This document shows, piece by piece, positions 40,426 to 54,299 of a stretch of DNA of 64,000 nucleotides (its first letter is position 1; every line of letters starts with the position of its first letter). The notes below the pieces were generated by a model. The model saw nothing but the letters and a program-made list of their open reading frames with translations. It ran no database searches and was not told the DNA's origin. A program made the translations under genes and the position numbers. Where the stretch lies: assembly GCA_036172665.1 (NCBI GenBank), contig JAYKNF010000019.1, positions 699,001 through 763,000 of the forward strand, given 5' to 3'. Origin of the DNA: Prosopocoilus inquinatus (lineage: Eukaryota; Arthropoda; Insecta; Coleoptera; Lucanidae).

Positions 40426-43400
40426 GATCGATTAGATACAGCACAGGAACAACGCTAATACGTGTTGTTTCGTTTAAAACTATTTCCAGCTTCTACTGCG
40501 TCCGAGAACTTTGAATCTCTCATCAGAGTTACTGGAGTCCGTCCAAACGTCAAATAACATGATAGATGAGTAAGGATCGATTAGATACATCACAGGAACA
40601 ACGCTAATGCGTGTTGTTTCGGTCAAAACTATTTCCAGCTTCTACTGCGTCCGAGAACTTTGTATCTCTCATCAGAGTTACTGGAGTCCGTCCAAACGTC
40701 AAATAACATGATAGATGAGTAAGGATCGATTAGATACAGCACAGGAACAACGCTAATATGTGTTGTTTCGTTTAAAACTATTTCCAGCTCCTGCTGCGTC
40801 CAAAAACTTTGTATCTCACATCAGACTTACTGGAGTCCATCCAAACGTTAAATAACATGTTAGATAAGTAAGGATCGTTTAGATACATCACAGGAACAAC
40901 GCTAATACGTGTTGTTTCGTTCAAAACTATTTCCAGCTTCTACTGCGTCCGAGAAATTTGAATCTCTCATCAGAGTTACTGGAGTCCGTCCAAACGTCAA
41001 ATAACATGATAGATAAGTAAGGATCGATTAGATACAGCACAGGAACAACGCTAATATGTGTTGTTTCGTTTAAAACTATTTCCAGCTCCTGCTGCGTCCA
41101 AAAACTTTGTATCTCACATCAGACTTACTGGAGTCCATCCAAACGTTAAATAACATGTTAGATAAGTAAGAATCGTTTAGATACATCACAGGAACAACGC
41201 TAATACGTGTTGTTTCGTTCAAAACTATTTCCAGCTTCTACTGCGTCCGAGAAATTTGAATCTCTCATCAGAGTTACTGGAGTCCGTCCAAACGTCAAAT
41301 AACATGATAGATGAGTAAGGATCGATTAGATACATCACAGGAACAACGCTAATACGTGTTGTTTCGTTTAAAACTATTTCCAGCTCCTGCTGCGTCCCAA
41401 AACTTTGTATCTCACATCAGACTTACTGGAGTCCATCCAAACGTCAAATAACATGATAGATGAGTAAGGATCGATTAGATACATCACAGGAACAACGCTA
41501 ATGCGTGTTGTTTCGGTCAAAACTAATTCCAGCTTCTACTGCGTCCGAGAACTTTGTATCTCTCATCAGAGTTACTGGAGTCCGTCCAAACGTCAATTAA
41601 CATGATAGATGAGTAAGGATCGTTTAGATACATCACAGGAACATCGCTAATGCGTGTTGTTTCGTTTAAAACTATTTCCAGCTTCTGATGCGTCCGAAAA
41701 CTTCGTATCTCACATCAGAGTTACTGGAGTCCATCGAAGAGCCAAATAACATGATAGATGAGTAAGGATCGATTAGATACTACACAGGAACAACGCTAAT
41801 GCGTGTTGTTTCGTTCAAAACTATTTCCAGTTTCTGCTACGTCCGAAATCTTTGTATCTCTCATCAGAGTTACTGGAGTCCATCCAAACGTCAAATAATA
41901 TGATAGATGAGTAAGGATCGATTAGATACATCACAGGAACAACGCTAATACGTGTTGTTTCGTTTAAAACTATTTCCAGCTCCTGCTGCGTCCCAAAACT
42001 TTGTATCTCACATCAGACTTACTGGAGTCCATCCAAACGTCAAATAACATGTTAGATAAGTAAGGATCGTTTAGATACATCACAGGAACAACGCTAATAG
42101 GTGTTGTTTCGTTCAAAACTATTTCCAGCTTCTACTGCGTCCGAGAACTTTGTATCTCTCATCAGAGTTACTGGAGTCCGTCCAAACGTCAAATAACATG
42201 ATAGATGAGAAAGGATCGATTAGATACATCACAGGAACAACGCTAATACGTGTTGTTTCGTTTAAAACTATTTCCAGCTCCTGCTGCGTCCCAAAACTTT
42301 GTATCTCACATCAGACTTACTGGAGTCCATCCAAACGTCAAATAACATGTTAGATAAGTAAGGATCGTTTAGATACATCACAGGAACAACGCTAATACGT
42401 GTTGTTTCGTTTAAAACTATTTCCAGCTTCTGCTGCGTCCGAAAACGTCGTATCTCACATCAGAGTTACTGGAGTCCATCGAAACGTCAAATAACATGAT
42501 AGATAAGTAAGGATCGATTAGATACAGCACAGGAACAACGCTAATATGTGTTGTTTCGTTTAAAACTATTTCCAGCTCCTGCTGCGTCCAAAAACTTTGT
42601 ATCTCACATCAGACTTACTGGAGTCCATCCAAACGTTAAATAACATGTTAGATAAGTAAGGATCGTTTAGATACATCACAGGAACAACGGTAACACGTGT
42701 TGTTACGTTCAAAATTATTTCCAGCTTCTGCTGCGTCCGAGAACTTTGTATCTCACATCAGAGTTACTGGAGTCCGTCCAAACGTCAAATAACATGATAG
42801 ATGAGTAAGTATCGTTTAGATACATCACAGGAACATCGCTAATGCGTGTTGTTTCTTTTAAAACTATTTCCAGCTTCTGCTGCGTCCGAGAACATCGTAT
42901 CTCACGTCAGGGTTACTGGAGTCCATCCAAACGTCAAATAACATGATAGATAAGTAAGGATCGATTAGATACATCACAGGAACAACGCTAATGCGTGTTG
43001 TTTCGTTTAAAACTATTTCCAGTTTCTGCTGCGTCCGAAAACGTCGTATCTCACATCAGAGCTACTGGAGTCCATCGAAACACCAAATAACATGATATAT
43101 GAGTAAGGATCGATTAGATACAGCACAGGAACAACGCTAATGCGTGTTGTTTCGTTTAAAACTATTTCCAGCTTCTGCTGCGTCCGAAAACGTCGTATCT
43201 CACATCAGAGCTACTGGAGTCCATCGAAACGCCAAGTAACATGATATATGAGTAAGGATCGATTAGATACAGCACAGGAACAACGCTAATACGTGTTGTT
43301 TCGTTTGAAACTATTTCCAGCTCCTGCTGCGTCCAAAAACTTTGTATCTCACATCAGACTTACTGGAGTCCATCCAAACGTCAAATAACATGTTAGATAA

Positions 43401-45109
43401 GTAAGGATCGTTTAGATACATCACAAGAACAACGCTAATACGTGTTATTTCGTTCAAAACTATTTCCAGCTTCTACTGCGTCCGAGAACTTTGAATCTCT
43501 CATCAGAGTTACTGGAGTCCATCCAATCGTCAAATAACATGATAGATGAGTAAGGATCGATTAGATACATCACAGGAACAACGCTAATACGTGTTGTTTC
43601 GTTTAAAACTATTTCCAGCTTCTGCTGCGTCCAAAAACTTTGTATCTCACATCAGACTTACTGGAGTCCATCCAAACGTTAAATAAGATGTTAGATAAGT
43701 AAGGATCGTTTAGATACATCACAGGAACAACGCTAATACGTGTTGTTTCGTTCAAAATTATTTCCAGCTTCTGCTGCGTACGAGAACTTTGTATCTCACA
43801 TCAGAGTTACTGGAGTCCGTCCAAACGTCAAATAACATGATAGATGAGTAAGGATCGTTTAGGTACATCACAGGAACATCGCTAATACGTGTTGTTTCGT
43901 TTAAAACTATTTCCAGATTCTGCTGCGTCCGAAAACGTCGTATCTCACATCAGAGTTACTGGAGTCCATCGAAACGTCAAATAACATGATAGATAAGTAA
44001 GGATCGATTAGATACAGCACAGGAACAACGCTAATACGTGTTGTTTCGTTTAAAACTATTTCCAGCTCCTGCTGCGTCCAAAAACTTTGTATCTCACATC
44101 AGACTTACTGGAGTCCATCCAAACGTCAAATAACATGTTAGATAAGTAAGGATCGTTTAGATACATCACAGGAACAACGCTAATACGTGTTGTTTCGTTC
44201 AAAACTATTTCCAGCTTCTGCTGCGTCCGAGAACTTTGTATCTCACATCAGAGTTACTGGAGTCCGTCCAAACGTCAAATAACATGATAGATGAGTAAGG
44301 ATCGTTTAGATACATCACAGGAACATCGCTAATGCGTGTTGTTTCGTTTAAAACTATTTCCAGCTTCTGCTGCGTCCGAAAACTTCGTAGCTCACATCAG
44401 AGTTACTGGAGTCCATCGAAACGTCAAATAACATGATAGATAAGTAAGGATCGATTAGATACATCACAGGAACAACGCTAATACGTGTTGTTTCGTTTAA
44501 AACTATTTCCAGCTTCTGCTGCGTCCGAGAACTTCGTATCTCACGTCAGGGTTACTGGAGTCCATCCAAACGTCAAATAACATGATAGATAAGTAAGGAT
44601 CGATTAGATACATCACAGGAACAACGCTAATACGTGTTGTTTCGTTTAAAACTATTTCCAGCTTCTGCTGCGTCCAAAAACGTCGTATCTCACATCAGAG
44701 TTACTGGAGTCCATCGAAACGTCAAATAACATGATAGATAAGTAAGGATCGATTAGATACAGCACAGGAACAACGCTAATACGTGTTGTTTCGTTTAAAA
44801 CTATTTCCAGCTCCTGCTGCGTCCAAAAACTTTGTATCTCACATCAGACTTACTGGAGTCCATCCAAACGTTAAATAACATGTTAGATAAGTAATGATCG
44901 TTTAGATACATCACAGGAACAACGCTAATGCGTGTTGTTTCGTTCAAAATTATTTCCAGCATCTGCTGCGTCCGAGAACTTTTTATCTCACATCAGAGTT
45001 ACTGAAGTCCGTTCAAACGTCAAATAACATGATAGATGAGTAAGTATCGTTTAGATACATCACAGGAACATCGCTAATGCGTGTTGTTTCGTTTAAAACT
45101 ATTTCCAGC

Positions 45110-45960
45110 TTCTGCTGCGTCCGAAAACTTCGTATCTCACATCAGAGTTACTGGAGTCCATCGAAACGCCAAATAACATGATATATGAGTTAGGATCGAT
45201 TAGATACAGCACAGGAACAACGCTAATACGTGTTGTTTCGTTTAAAACTATTTCCAGCTCCTGCTGCGTCCAAAAACTTTGTATCTCACATCAGACTTAC
45301 TGGAGTCCATCCAAACGTTAAATAACATGTTAGATAAGTAATGATCGTTTAGATACATCACAGGAACAACGCTAATGCGTGTTGTTTCGTTTAAAACTAT
45401 TTCCAGCTTCTGCTGCGTCCGAAAACTTCGTATCTCACATCAGAGTTACTGGAGTCCATCGAAACGCCAAATAACATGATATATGAGTTAGGATCGATTA
45501 GATACAGCACAGGAACAACGCTAATACGTGTTGTTTCGTTTAAAACTATTTCCAGCTCCTGCTGCGTCCAAAAACTTTGTATCTCACATCAGACTTACTG
45601 GAGTCCATCCAAACGTCAAATAACATGTTAGATAAGTAAGGATCGTTTAGATACATCACAGGAACAACGCTAATACGTGTTGTTTCGTTCAAAACTATTT
45701 CCAGCTTCTGCTGCGTCCGAAAACTTCGTATCTCACATCAGAGTTACTGGAGTCCATCGAAACGCCAAATAACATGATATATGAGTTAGGATCGATTAGA
45801 TACAGCACAGGAACAACGCTAATACGTGTTGTTTCGTTTAAAACTATTTCCAGCTCCTGCTGCGTCCAAAAACTTTGTATCTCACATCAGACTTACTGGA
45901 GTCCATCCAAACGTCAAATAACATGTTAGATAAGTAAGGATCGTTTAGATACATCACAGG
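45110..45960. repeat. Three tandem copies of a 298-bp dimer
   Basis: The rare junction GAGTTAGGATCG occurs at 45,187, 45,485 and 45,783, exactly two units apart each time. Each dimer is a CAGCACAGG / TCCTGCTGCGTCCAAAAAC monomer followed by a GTTTAG or GATCGTTTAG monomer with CCGAAAACTTCG. Elsewhere this junction appears once near 31.63 kb. A simple recent local amplification. Confidence 0.88.
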
Positions 45961-46169
45961 AACAACGCTAATACGTGTTGTTTCGTTCAAAACTATTTCT
46001 AGCTTCTACTGCGTCCGAGAACTTTGAATCTCTCATCAGAGTTACTGGAGTCCGTCCAAACGTCAAATAACATGATAGATGAGTAAGGATCGATTAGATA
46101 CATCACAGGAACAACGCTAATACGTGTTGTTTCGTTTAAAACTATTTCTAGCTTCAGCTGCGTCCGAGA

Positions 46170-47960
46170 ACTTCGTATCTCACATCTAAGTTACTGGAGT
46201 CCATCGAAACGCCAAATAACATGATAGATGAGTAAGGATCGATTAGATACATCACAGGAATAACGCTAATGCGTGTTGTTTCGTTTAAAACTATTTCCAG
46301 CTTCTGCTGCGTCCGAGAACATCGTATCTCACGTCAGGGTTACTGGAGTCCATCCAAACGTCAAATAACATGATAGATAAGTAAGGATCGATTAGATACA
46401 GCACAGGAACAACGCTAATACGTGTTGTTTCGTTCAAAACTATTTCCAGCTTCTGCTGCGTCCGAAATCTTTGTATCTCTCATCAGACTTACTGGAGTCC
46501 ATCCAAACGTCAAATAACATGGTAGATAAGTAAGGATCGTTTAGATACATCACAGGAACAACGCTAATTCGTGTTGTTTCGTTTAAAACTATTTCCAGCT
46601 CCTGCTGCGTCCAAAAACTTTGTATCTCACATCAGACTTACTGGAGTCCATCCAAACGTCAAATAACATGTTAGATAAGTAAGGATCGTTTAGATGCATC
46701 ACAGGAACAACGCTAATACGTGTTGTTTCGTTCAAAACTATTTCCAGCTTCTACTGCGTCCGAGAACTTTGTATCTCTCATCATAGTTACTGGAGTCCGT
46801 CCAAACGTCAAATAACATGATAGATGAGTAAGGATCGATTAGGTACATCACAGGAACAACGCTAATACGTGTTGTTTCATTTAAAACTATTTCCAGCTTC
46901 AGCTGCGTCCGAGAACTTCGTATCTCACATCAGAGTTACTGGAGCCCATCGAAACATCAAATAACATGATAGATAAGTAAGGATCGATTAGATACATCAC
47001 AGGAACAACGCTAATACGTGTTGTTTCGTTCAAAACTATTTCCAGCTTCTGCTGCGTCCGAGAACTTCGTATCTCACATCTAAGTTACTGGAGTCCATCG
47101 AAACGCCAAATAACATGATAGATGAGTAAGGATCGATTAGATACATCACAGGAATAACGCTAATGCGTGTTGTTTCGTTTAAAACTATTTCCAGCTTCTG
47201 CTGCGTCCGAGAACATCGTATCTCACGTCAGGGTTACTGGAGTCCATCCAAACGTCAAATAACATGATAGATAAGTAAGGATCGATTAGATACAGCACAG
47301 GAACAACGCTAATACGTGTTGTTTCGTTCAAAACTATTTCCAGCTTCTGCTGCGTCCGAAATCTTTGTATCTCTCATCAGACTTACTGGAGTCCATCCAA
47401 ACGTCAAATAACATGGTAGATAAGTAAGGATCGTTTAGATACATCACAGGAACAACGCTAATTCGTGTTGTTTCGTTTAAAACTATTTCCAGCTCCTGCT
47501 GCGTCCAAAAACTTAGTATCTCACATCAGACTTACTGGAGTCCATCCAAACGTCAAATAACATGTTAGATAAGTAAGGATCGTTTAGATGCATCACAGGA
47601 ACAACGCTAATACGTGTTGTTTCGTTCAAAACTATTTCCAGCTTCTACTGCGTCCGAGAACTTTGTATCTCTCATCATAGTTACTGGAGTCCGTCCAAAC
47701 GTCAAATAACATGATAGATGAGTAAGGATCGATTAGGTACGTTACACAGGAACAACGCTAATACGTGTTGTTTCATTTAAAACTATTTCCAGCTTCAGCT
47801 GCGTCCGAGAACTTCGTATCTCACATCAGAGTTACTGGAGTCCATCGAAACGTCAAATAACATGATAGATAAGTAAGGATCGATTAGATACATCACAGGA
47901 ACAACGCTAATACGTGTTGTTTCGTTCAAAACTATTTCCAGCTTCTGCTGCGTCCGAGAA
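46170..47960. repeat. 6-monomer higher-order repeat (894 bp), two tandem copies
   Basis: GGAATAACGC units (third T at 46,261 and 47,155) are 894 apart. The order in each copy is GGAATAACG/CACGTCAGGG; CAGCACAGG/CGAAATC with CATGGTAG; AATTCGTG; GATGCATC with CATCATAG; TTAGGTAC with TTTCATTTAAAAC; then a CATCTAAG unit. The second copy carries the 2-bp insertion at 47,741. The same six-unit string occurs once around 38.87-39.8 kb (44 units left of the first copy; T at 39,705). Confidence 0.88.
47731..47752. repeat. Monomer start with 2-bp insertion
   Basis: TTAGGTACGTTACACAGG replaces TTAGGTACATCACAGG, two bases longer. It shifts the array phase by +2 from here to the end; distances between diagnostic words that span this point are 149n + 2. 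Confidence 0.9.
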
Positions 47961-50009
47961 CTTTGAATCTCTCATCAGAGTTACTGGAGTCCGTCCAAAC
48001 GTCAAATAACATGATAGATGAGTAAGGATCGTTTAGGTACATCACAGGAACATCGCTAATACGTGTTGTTTCGTTTAAAACTATTTCCAGATTCTGCTGC
48101 GTCCGAAAACGTCGTATCTCACATCAGAGTTACTGGAGTCCATCGAAACGTCAAATAACATGATAGATAAGTAAGGATCGATTAGATACAGCACAGGAAC
48201 AACGCTAATACGTGTTGTTTCGTATAAAACTATTTCCAGCTCCTGCTGCGTCCAAAAACTTTGTATCTCACATCAGACTTACTGGAGTCCATCCAAACGT
48301 CAAATAACATGTTAGATAAGTAAGGATCGTTTAGATACATCACAGGAACAACGCTAATACGTGTTGTTTCGTTCAAAACTATTTCCAGCTTCTGCTGCGT
48401 CCGAGAACTTTGTATCTCACATCAGAGTTACTGGAGTCCGTCCAAACGTCAAATAACATGATAGATGAGTAAGGATCGTTTAGATACATCACAGGAACAT
48501 CGCTAATGCGTGTTGTTTCGTTTAAAACTATTTCCAGCTTCTGCTGCGTCCGAAAACTTCGTAGCTCACATCAGAGTTACTGGAGTCCATCGAAACGTCA
48601 AATAACATGATAGATAAGTAAGGATCGATTAGATACAGCACAGGAACAACGCTAATACCTGTTGTTTCGTTTGAAACTATTTCCAGCTTCAGCTGCGTCC
48701 GAGAACTTCGTATCTCACATCAAAGTTACTGGAGTCCATCGAAACGCCAAATAACATGATAAATGAGTAAGGATCGATTAGATACATCACAGGAACAACG
48801 CTAATGCGTGTTGTTTCGTTTAAAACTATTTCCAGCTCCTGCTGCGTCCGAGAACTTTGTATCTCACATCAGAGTTACTGGAGTCTGTCCAAACGTCAAA
48901 TAACATGATAGATGAGTAAGGATCGTTTAGATACATCACAGGAACAACGCTAATAAGTGTTGTTTCGTTTAAAACTATTTCCAGCTCCTGCTGCGTCCAA
49001 AAACTTTGTATCTCACATCAGACTTACTGGAGTCCATCCAAACGTCAAATAACATGTTAGATAAGTAAGGATCGTTTAGATACATCACAGGAACAACGCT
49101 AATACGTGTTGTTTCGTTCAAAACTATTTCCAGCTTCTACTGCGTCCGAGAACTTTGAATCTCTCATCAGAGTTACTGGAGTCAGTCCAAACGTCAATTA
49201 ACATGATAGATGAGTAAGGATCGATTAGATACATCACAGGAACAACGCTAATACGTGTTGTATAGTTTAAAACTATTTCCAGCTTCTGCTGCGTCCGAAA
49301 ACTTCGTATCTCACATCAGAGTTACTGGAGTCCATCGAAACGTCAAATAATATGATAGATAAGTAAGGATCGATTAGATACAGCACAGGAACAACGCTAA
49401 TACGTGTTGTTTCGTTCAAAACTATTTCCAGCTTCTACTGCGTCCGAGAACTTTGAATCTCTCATCAGAGTTACTGGAGTCAGTCCAAACGTCAATTAAC
49501 ATGATAGATGAGTAAGGATCGATTAGATATATCACAGGAACAACGCTAATACGTGTTGTTTCTTTTAAAACTATTTCCAGCTTCTGCTGCGTCCGAGAAC
49601 TTCGTATCTCACATCAGGGTTACTGCTGTCCATCCAAACGTCAAATAACATGATAGATAAGTAAGGATCGATTAGATACATCACAGGAACAACGCTAATG
49701 CGTGTTGTTTCGTTTAAAACTATTTCCAGCTTCTGCTGCGTCCGAAAACGTCGTATCTCACATCAGAGCTACTGGAGTCCATCGAAACGCCAAATAACAT
49801 GATAGATGAGTAAGGATCGATTAGATACATCACAGGAACAACGCTAATGCGTGTTGTTTCGTTTAAAACTATTTCCAGCTTCTGCTGCGTCCGAAAACGT
49901 CGTATCTCACATCAGAGTTACTGGAGTCCATCGAAACGCCAAATAACATGATAGATGAGTAAGGATCGATTAGATACATCACAGGAACAACGCTAATACG
50001 TGTTGTTTC

Positions 50010-51330
50010 ATTTAAAACTATTTCCAGCTTCAGCTGCGTCCGAGAACTTCGTATCTCACATCAAAGTTACTGGAGTCCATCGAAACGCCTAATGACATGA
50101 TAGATGAGTAAGGATAGATTAGATACATCACAGGAACAACGCTAATGCGTGTTGTTTCGTTTAAAACTATTTCCAGCTTCTGCTGCGTCCGAAAACGTCG
50201 TATCTCACATCAGAGCTACTGGAGTCCATCGAAACGCCAAATAACATGATAGATGAGTAAGGATCGATTAGATACAGCACAGGAACAACGCTAATGCGTG
50301 TTGTTTCGTTTAAAACTATTTCCAGCTTCTGCTGCGTCCGAAAACGTCGTATCTCACATCAGAGCTACTGGAGTCCATCGAAACGCCAAATAACATGATA
50401 GATGAGTAAGGATCGATTAGACACATCACAGGAACAACGCTAATACGTGTTGTTTCATTTAAAATTATTTCCAGCTTCAGCTGCGTCCGAGAACTTCGTA
50501 TCTCACATCAAAGTTACTGGAGTCTATCGAAACGCCAAATAACATTATAGATGAGTAAGGATCGATTAGATACATCACAGGAACAACGCTAATACGTGTT
50601 GTTTCGTTCAAAACTATTTCCAGCTTCTGCTGCGTCCAAAAACATTGTATCTCACATCAGAGTTACTGAAGTCCATCCAAACGTAAAATAACATGATAGA
50701 TGAGTAAGGATCGATTAGATACATCACAGGAACATCGCTAATAGGTGTTGTTTCGTTCAAAACTATTTCCAGCTTCTGCTGCGTCCGAAATCTTTGTATC
50801 TCTCATCAGAGATACTGGAGTCCATCCAAACGTAAAATAACATGATAGATGAGTAAGGATCGATTAGATACATCACAGGAACATCGCTAATAGGTGTTGT
50901 TTCGTTTAAAACTATTTCCAGCTTCTGCTGCGTCCGAAAATTTCGTATCTCACATTAGAGTTACTGGAGTCCATCCAAACGTCAAATAACATGATAGATG
51001 AGTAAGGATCGATTAGATACATCACAGGAACATCGCTAATAGGTGTTGTTTCGTTTAAAACTATTTCCAGCTTCTGCTGCGTCCGAAAATTTCGTATCTC
51101 ACATTAGAGTTACTGGAGTCCATCCAAACGTCAAATAACATGATAGATGAGTAAGGATCGATTAGATACATCACAGGAACAACGCTAATACGTGTTGTTT
51201 CATTTAAAACTATTTCCAGCTTCAGCTGCGTCCGAGAACTTCGTATCTCACATCAAAGTTACTGGAGTCCATCGAAACGCCTAATGACATGATAGATGAG
51301 TAAGGATAGATTAGATACATCACAGGAACA
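50010..51330. repeat. 8-monomer (1,192 bp) displaced repeat
   Basis: The rare word CGAAACGCCTAATGACATG starts at 50,081 and 51,273, 1,192 bases apart, followed in both cases by GAGTAAGGATAGATTAG. The monomers between include the triple block at 50.7-51.15 kb. Confidence 0.82.
50710..51160. repeat. Three adjacent near-identical monomers
   Basis: Units with GAACATCGCTAATAGGTG recur at 149-base steps near 50,731, 50,880 and 51,029. The last two share CGAAAATTTCG and CACATTAGAG and look identical over the full unit. This fits very recent single-unit amplification. Confidence 0.82.
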
Positions 51331-51799
51331 ACGCTAATGCGTGTTGTTTCGTTTAAAACTATTTCCAGCTTCTGCTGCGTCCGAAAACGTCGTATCTCAC
51401 ATCAGAGCTACTGGAGTCCATCGAAACGTCAAATAACATGATAGATGAGTAAGGATCGATTAGATACATCACAGGAACAACGCTAATACGTGTTGTTTCG
51501 TTTAAAACTATTTCCAGCTCCTGCTGCGTCCCAAAACTTTGTATCTCACATCAGACTTACTGGAGTCCATCCAAACGTCAAATAACATGTTAGATAAGTA
51601 AGGATCGTTTAGATACATCACAGGAACAACGCTAATAGGTGTTGTTTCGTTCAAAACTATTTCCAGCTTCTGCTGCGTCCGATATCTTTGTATCTCACAT
51701 CAGAGTTCCTAGAGTACATCCAAACGTCAAATAACATGATAGATGAGTAAGGATCGATTAGATACATCACAGGAACAACGCTAATGCGTGTTGTTTCGG

Positions 51800-53510
51800 T
51801 CAAAACTATTTCCAGCTTCTACTGCGTCCGAGAACTTTGTATCTCTCATCAGAGTTACTGGAGTCCGTCCAAACGTCAAATAACATGATAGATGAGTAAG
51901 GATCGTTTAGATACATCACAGGAACATCGCTAATGTGTGTTGTTTCGTTTAAAACTATTTCCAGCTTCTGATGCGTCCGAAAACTTCGTATCTCACATCA
52001 GAGTTACTGGAGTCCATCGAAAAGCCAAATAACATGATAGATGAGTAAGGATCGATTAGATACTACACAGGAACAACGCTAATGCGTGTTGTTTCGTTCA
52101 AAACTATTTCCAGTTTCTGCTGCGTCCGAAATCTTTGTATCTCTCATCAGAGTTACTGGAGTCCATCCAAACGTCAAATAATATGATAGATGAGTAAGGA
52201 TCGATTAGATACATCACAGGAACAACGCTAATACGTGTTGTTTCGTTTAAAACTATTTCCAGCTATTGCTGCGTCCCAAAACTTTGTATCTCACATCAGA
52301 CTTACTGGAGTCCATCCAAACGTCAAAAAACATGTTAGATAAGTAAGGATCGTTTAGATACATCACAGGAACAACGCTAATAGGTGTTGTTTCGTTCAAA
52401 ACTATTTCCAGCTTCTACTGCGTCCGAGAACTTTGTATCTCTCATCAGAGTTACTGGAGTCCGTCCAAACGTCAAATAACATGATAGATGAGAAAGGATC
52501 GATTAGATACATCACAGGAACAACGCTAATACGTGTTGTTTCGTTTAAAACTATTTCCAGCTCCTGCTGCGTCCCAAAACTTTGTATCTCACATCAGACT
52601 TACTGGAGTCCATCCAAACGTCAAATAACATGATAGATAAGTAAGGATCGATTAGATACAGCACAGGAACAACGCTAATATGTGTTGTTTCGTTTAAAAC
52701 TATTTCCAGCTCCTGCTGCGTCCAAAAACTTTGTATCTCACATCAGACTTACTGGAGTCCATCCAAACGTTAAATAACATGTTAGATAAGTAAGGATCGT
52801 TTAGATACATCACAGGAACAACGGTAACACGTGTTGTTACGTTCAAAATTATTTCCAGCTTCTACTGCGTCCGAGAACTTTGTATCTCTCATCAGAGTTA
52901 CTGGAGTCCGTCCAAACGTCAAATAACATGATAGATGAGTAAGGATCGTTTAGATACATCACAGGAACATCGCTAATGTGTGTTGTTTCGTTTAAAACTA
53001 TTTCCAGCTTCTGATGCGTCCGAAAACTTCGTATCTCACATCAGAGTTACTGGAGTCCATCGAAAAGCCAAATAACATGATAGATGAGTAAGGATCGATT
53101 AGATACTACACAGGAACAACGCTAATGCGTGTTGTTTCGTTCAAAACTATTTCCAGTTTCTGCTGCGTCCGAAATCTTTGTATCTCTCATCAGAGTTACT
53201 GGAGTCCATCCAAACGTCAAATAATATGATAGATGAGTAAGGATCGATTAGATACATCACAGGAACAACGCTAATACGTGTTGTTTCGTTTAAAACTATT
53301 TCCAGCTATTGCTGCGTCACAAAACTTTGTATCTCACATCAGACTTACTGGAGTCCATCCAAACGTCAAATAACATGTTAGATAAGTAAGGATCGTTTAG
53401 ATACATCACAGGAACAACGCTAATAGGTGTTGTTTCGTTCAAAACTATTTCCAGCTTCTACTGCGTCCGAGAACTTTGTATCTCACATCAGAGTTACTGG
53501 AGTCCGTCCA
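51800..53510. repeat. 7-monomer (1,043 bp) tandem duplication
   Basis: GATACTACACAGG at 52,059 and 53,102 lies 1,043 bases (7 units) apart. The preceding monomers with GAACATCGCTAATGTGTG and TTCTGATGCG and the following ones with CAGTTTCTGC and CAGCTATTGCTGCG match in order. The same string is present once in the neighbouring related blocks at 26.6-27.0, 34.6-35.0, 41.6-42.0 and 56.4-56.8 kb. Confidence 0.85.
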
Positions 53511-54299
53511 AACGTCAAATAACATGATAGATGAGTAAGTATCGTTTAGATACATCACAGGAACATCGCTAATGCGTGTTGTTTCGTTTAAAACTATTTC
53601 CAGTTTCTGCTGCGTCCGAAAACGTCGTATCTCACATCAGAGCTACTGGAGTCCATCGAAACACCAAATAACATGATATATGAGTAAGGATCGATTAGAT
53701 ACAGCACAGGAACAACGCTAATGCGTGTTGTTTCGTTTAAAACTATTTCCAGCTTCTGCTGCGTCCGAAAACGTCGTATCTCACATCAGAGCTACTGGAG
53801 TCCATCGAAACGCCAAGTAACATGATATATGAGTAAGGATCGATTAGATACAGCACAGGAACAACGCTAATACGTGTTGTTTCGTTTGAAACTATTTCCA
53901 GCTCCTGCTGCGTCCAAAATCTTTGTATCTCACATCAGACTTACTGGAGTCCATCCAAACGTCAAATAACATGTTAGATAAGTAAGGATCGTTTAGATAC
54001 ATCACAAGAACAACGCTAATACGTGTTATTTCGTTTAAAACTATTTCCAGCTTCTACTGCGTCCGAGAACTTTGAATCTCTCATCAGAGTTACTGGAGTC
54101 CGTCCAAACGTCAAATAACATGATAGATGAGTAAGGATCGATTAGATACATCACAGGAACAACGCTAATACGTGTTGTTTCGTTTAAAACTATTTCCAGC
54201 TCCTGCTGCGTCCCAAAACTTTGTATCTCACATCAGACTTACTGGAGTCCATCCAAACGTCAAATAACATGTTAGATAAGTAAGGATCGTTTAGATACA

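Larger units (their letters stand above)
33600..43500. repeat. 47-monomer (7,003 bp) displaced repeat: 33.6-36.5 kb with 40.6-43.5 kb
   Basis: GGTCAAAAC at 33,618 and 40,621, GATACTACACAGG at 34,773 and 41,776, and GTAACACGTG at 35,687 and 42,690 are all 7,003 apart. Near 43.5 kb the offset drops to 45 units (CCAATCGTC: 36,821 and 43,526, distance 6,705), in a hybrid monomer that starts as the TTCTACTGCG/GAATCTCTC type and ends as the CCATCCAATCG type. This marks loss of two monomers. Confidence 0.84.
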
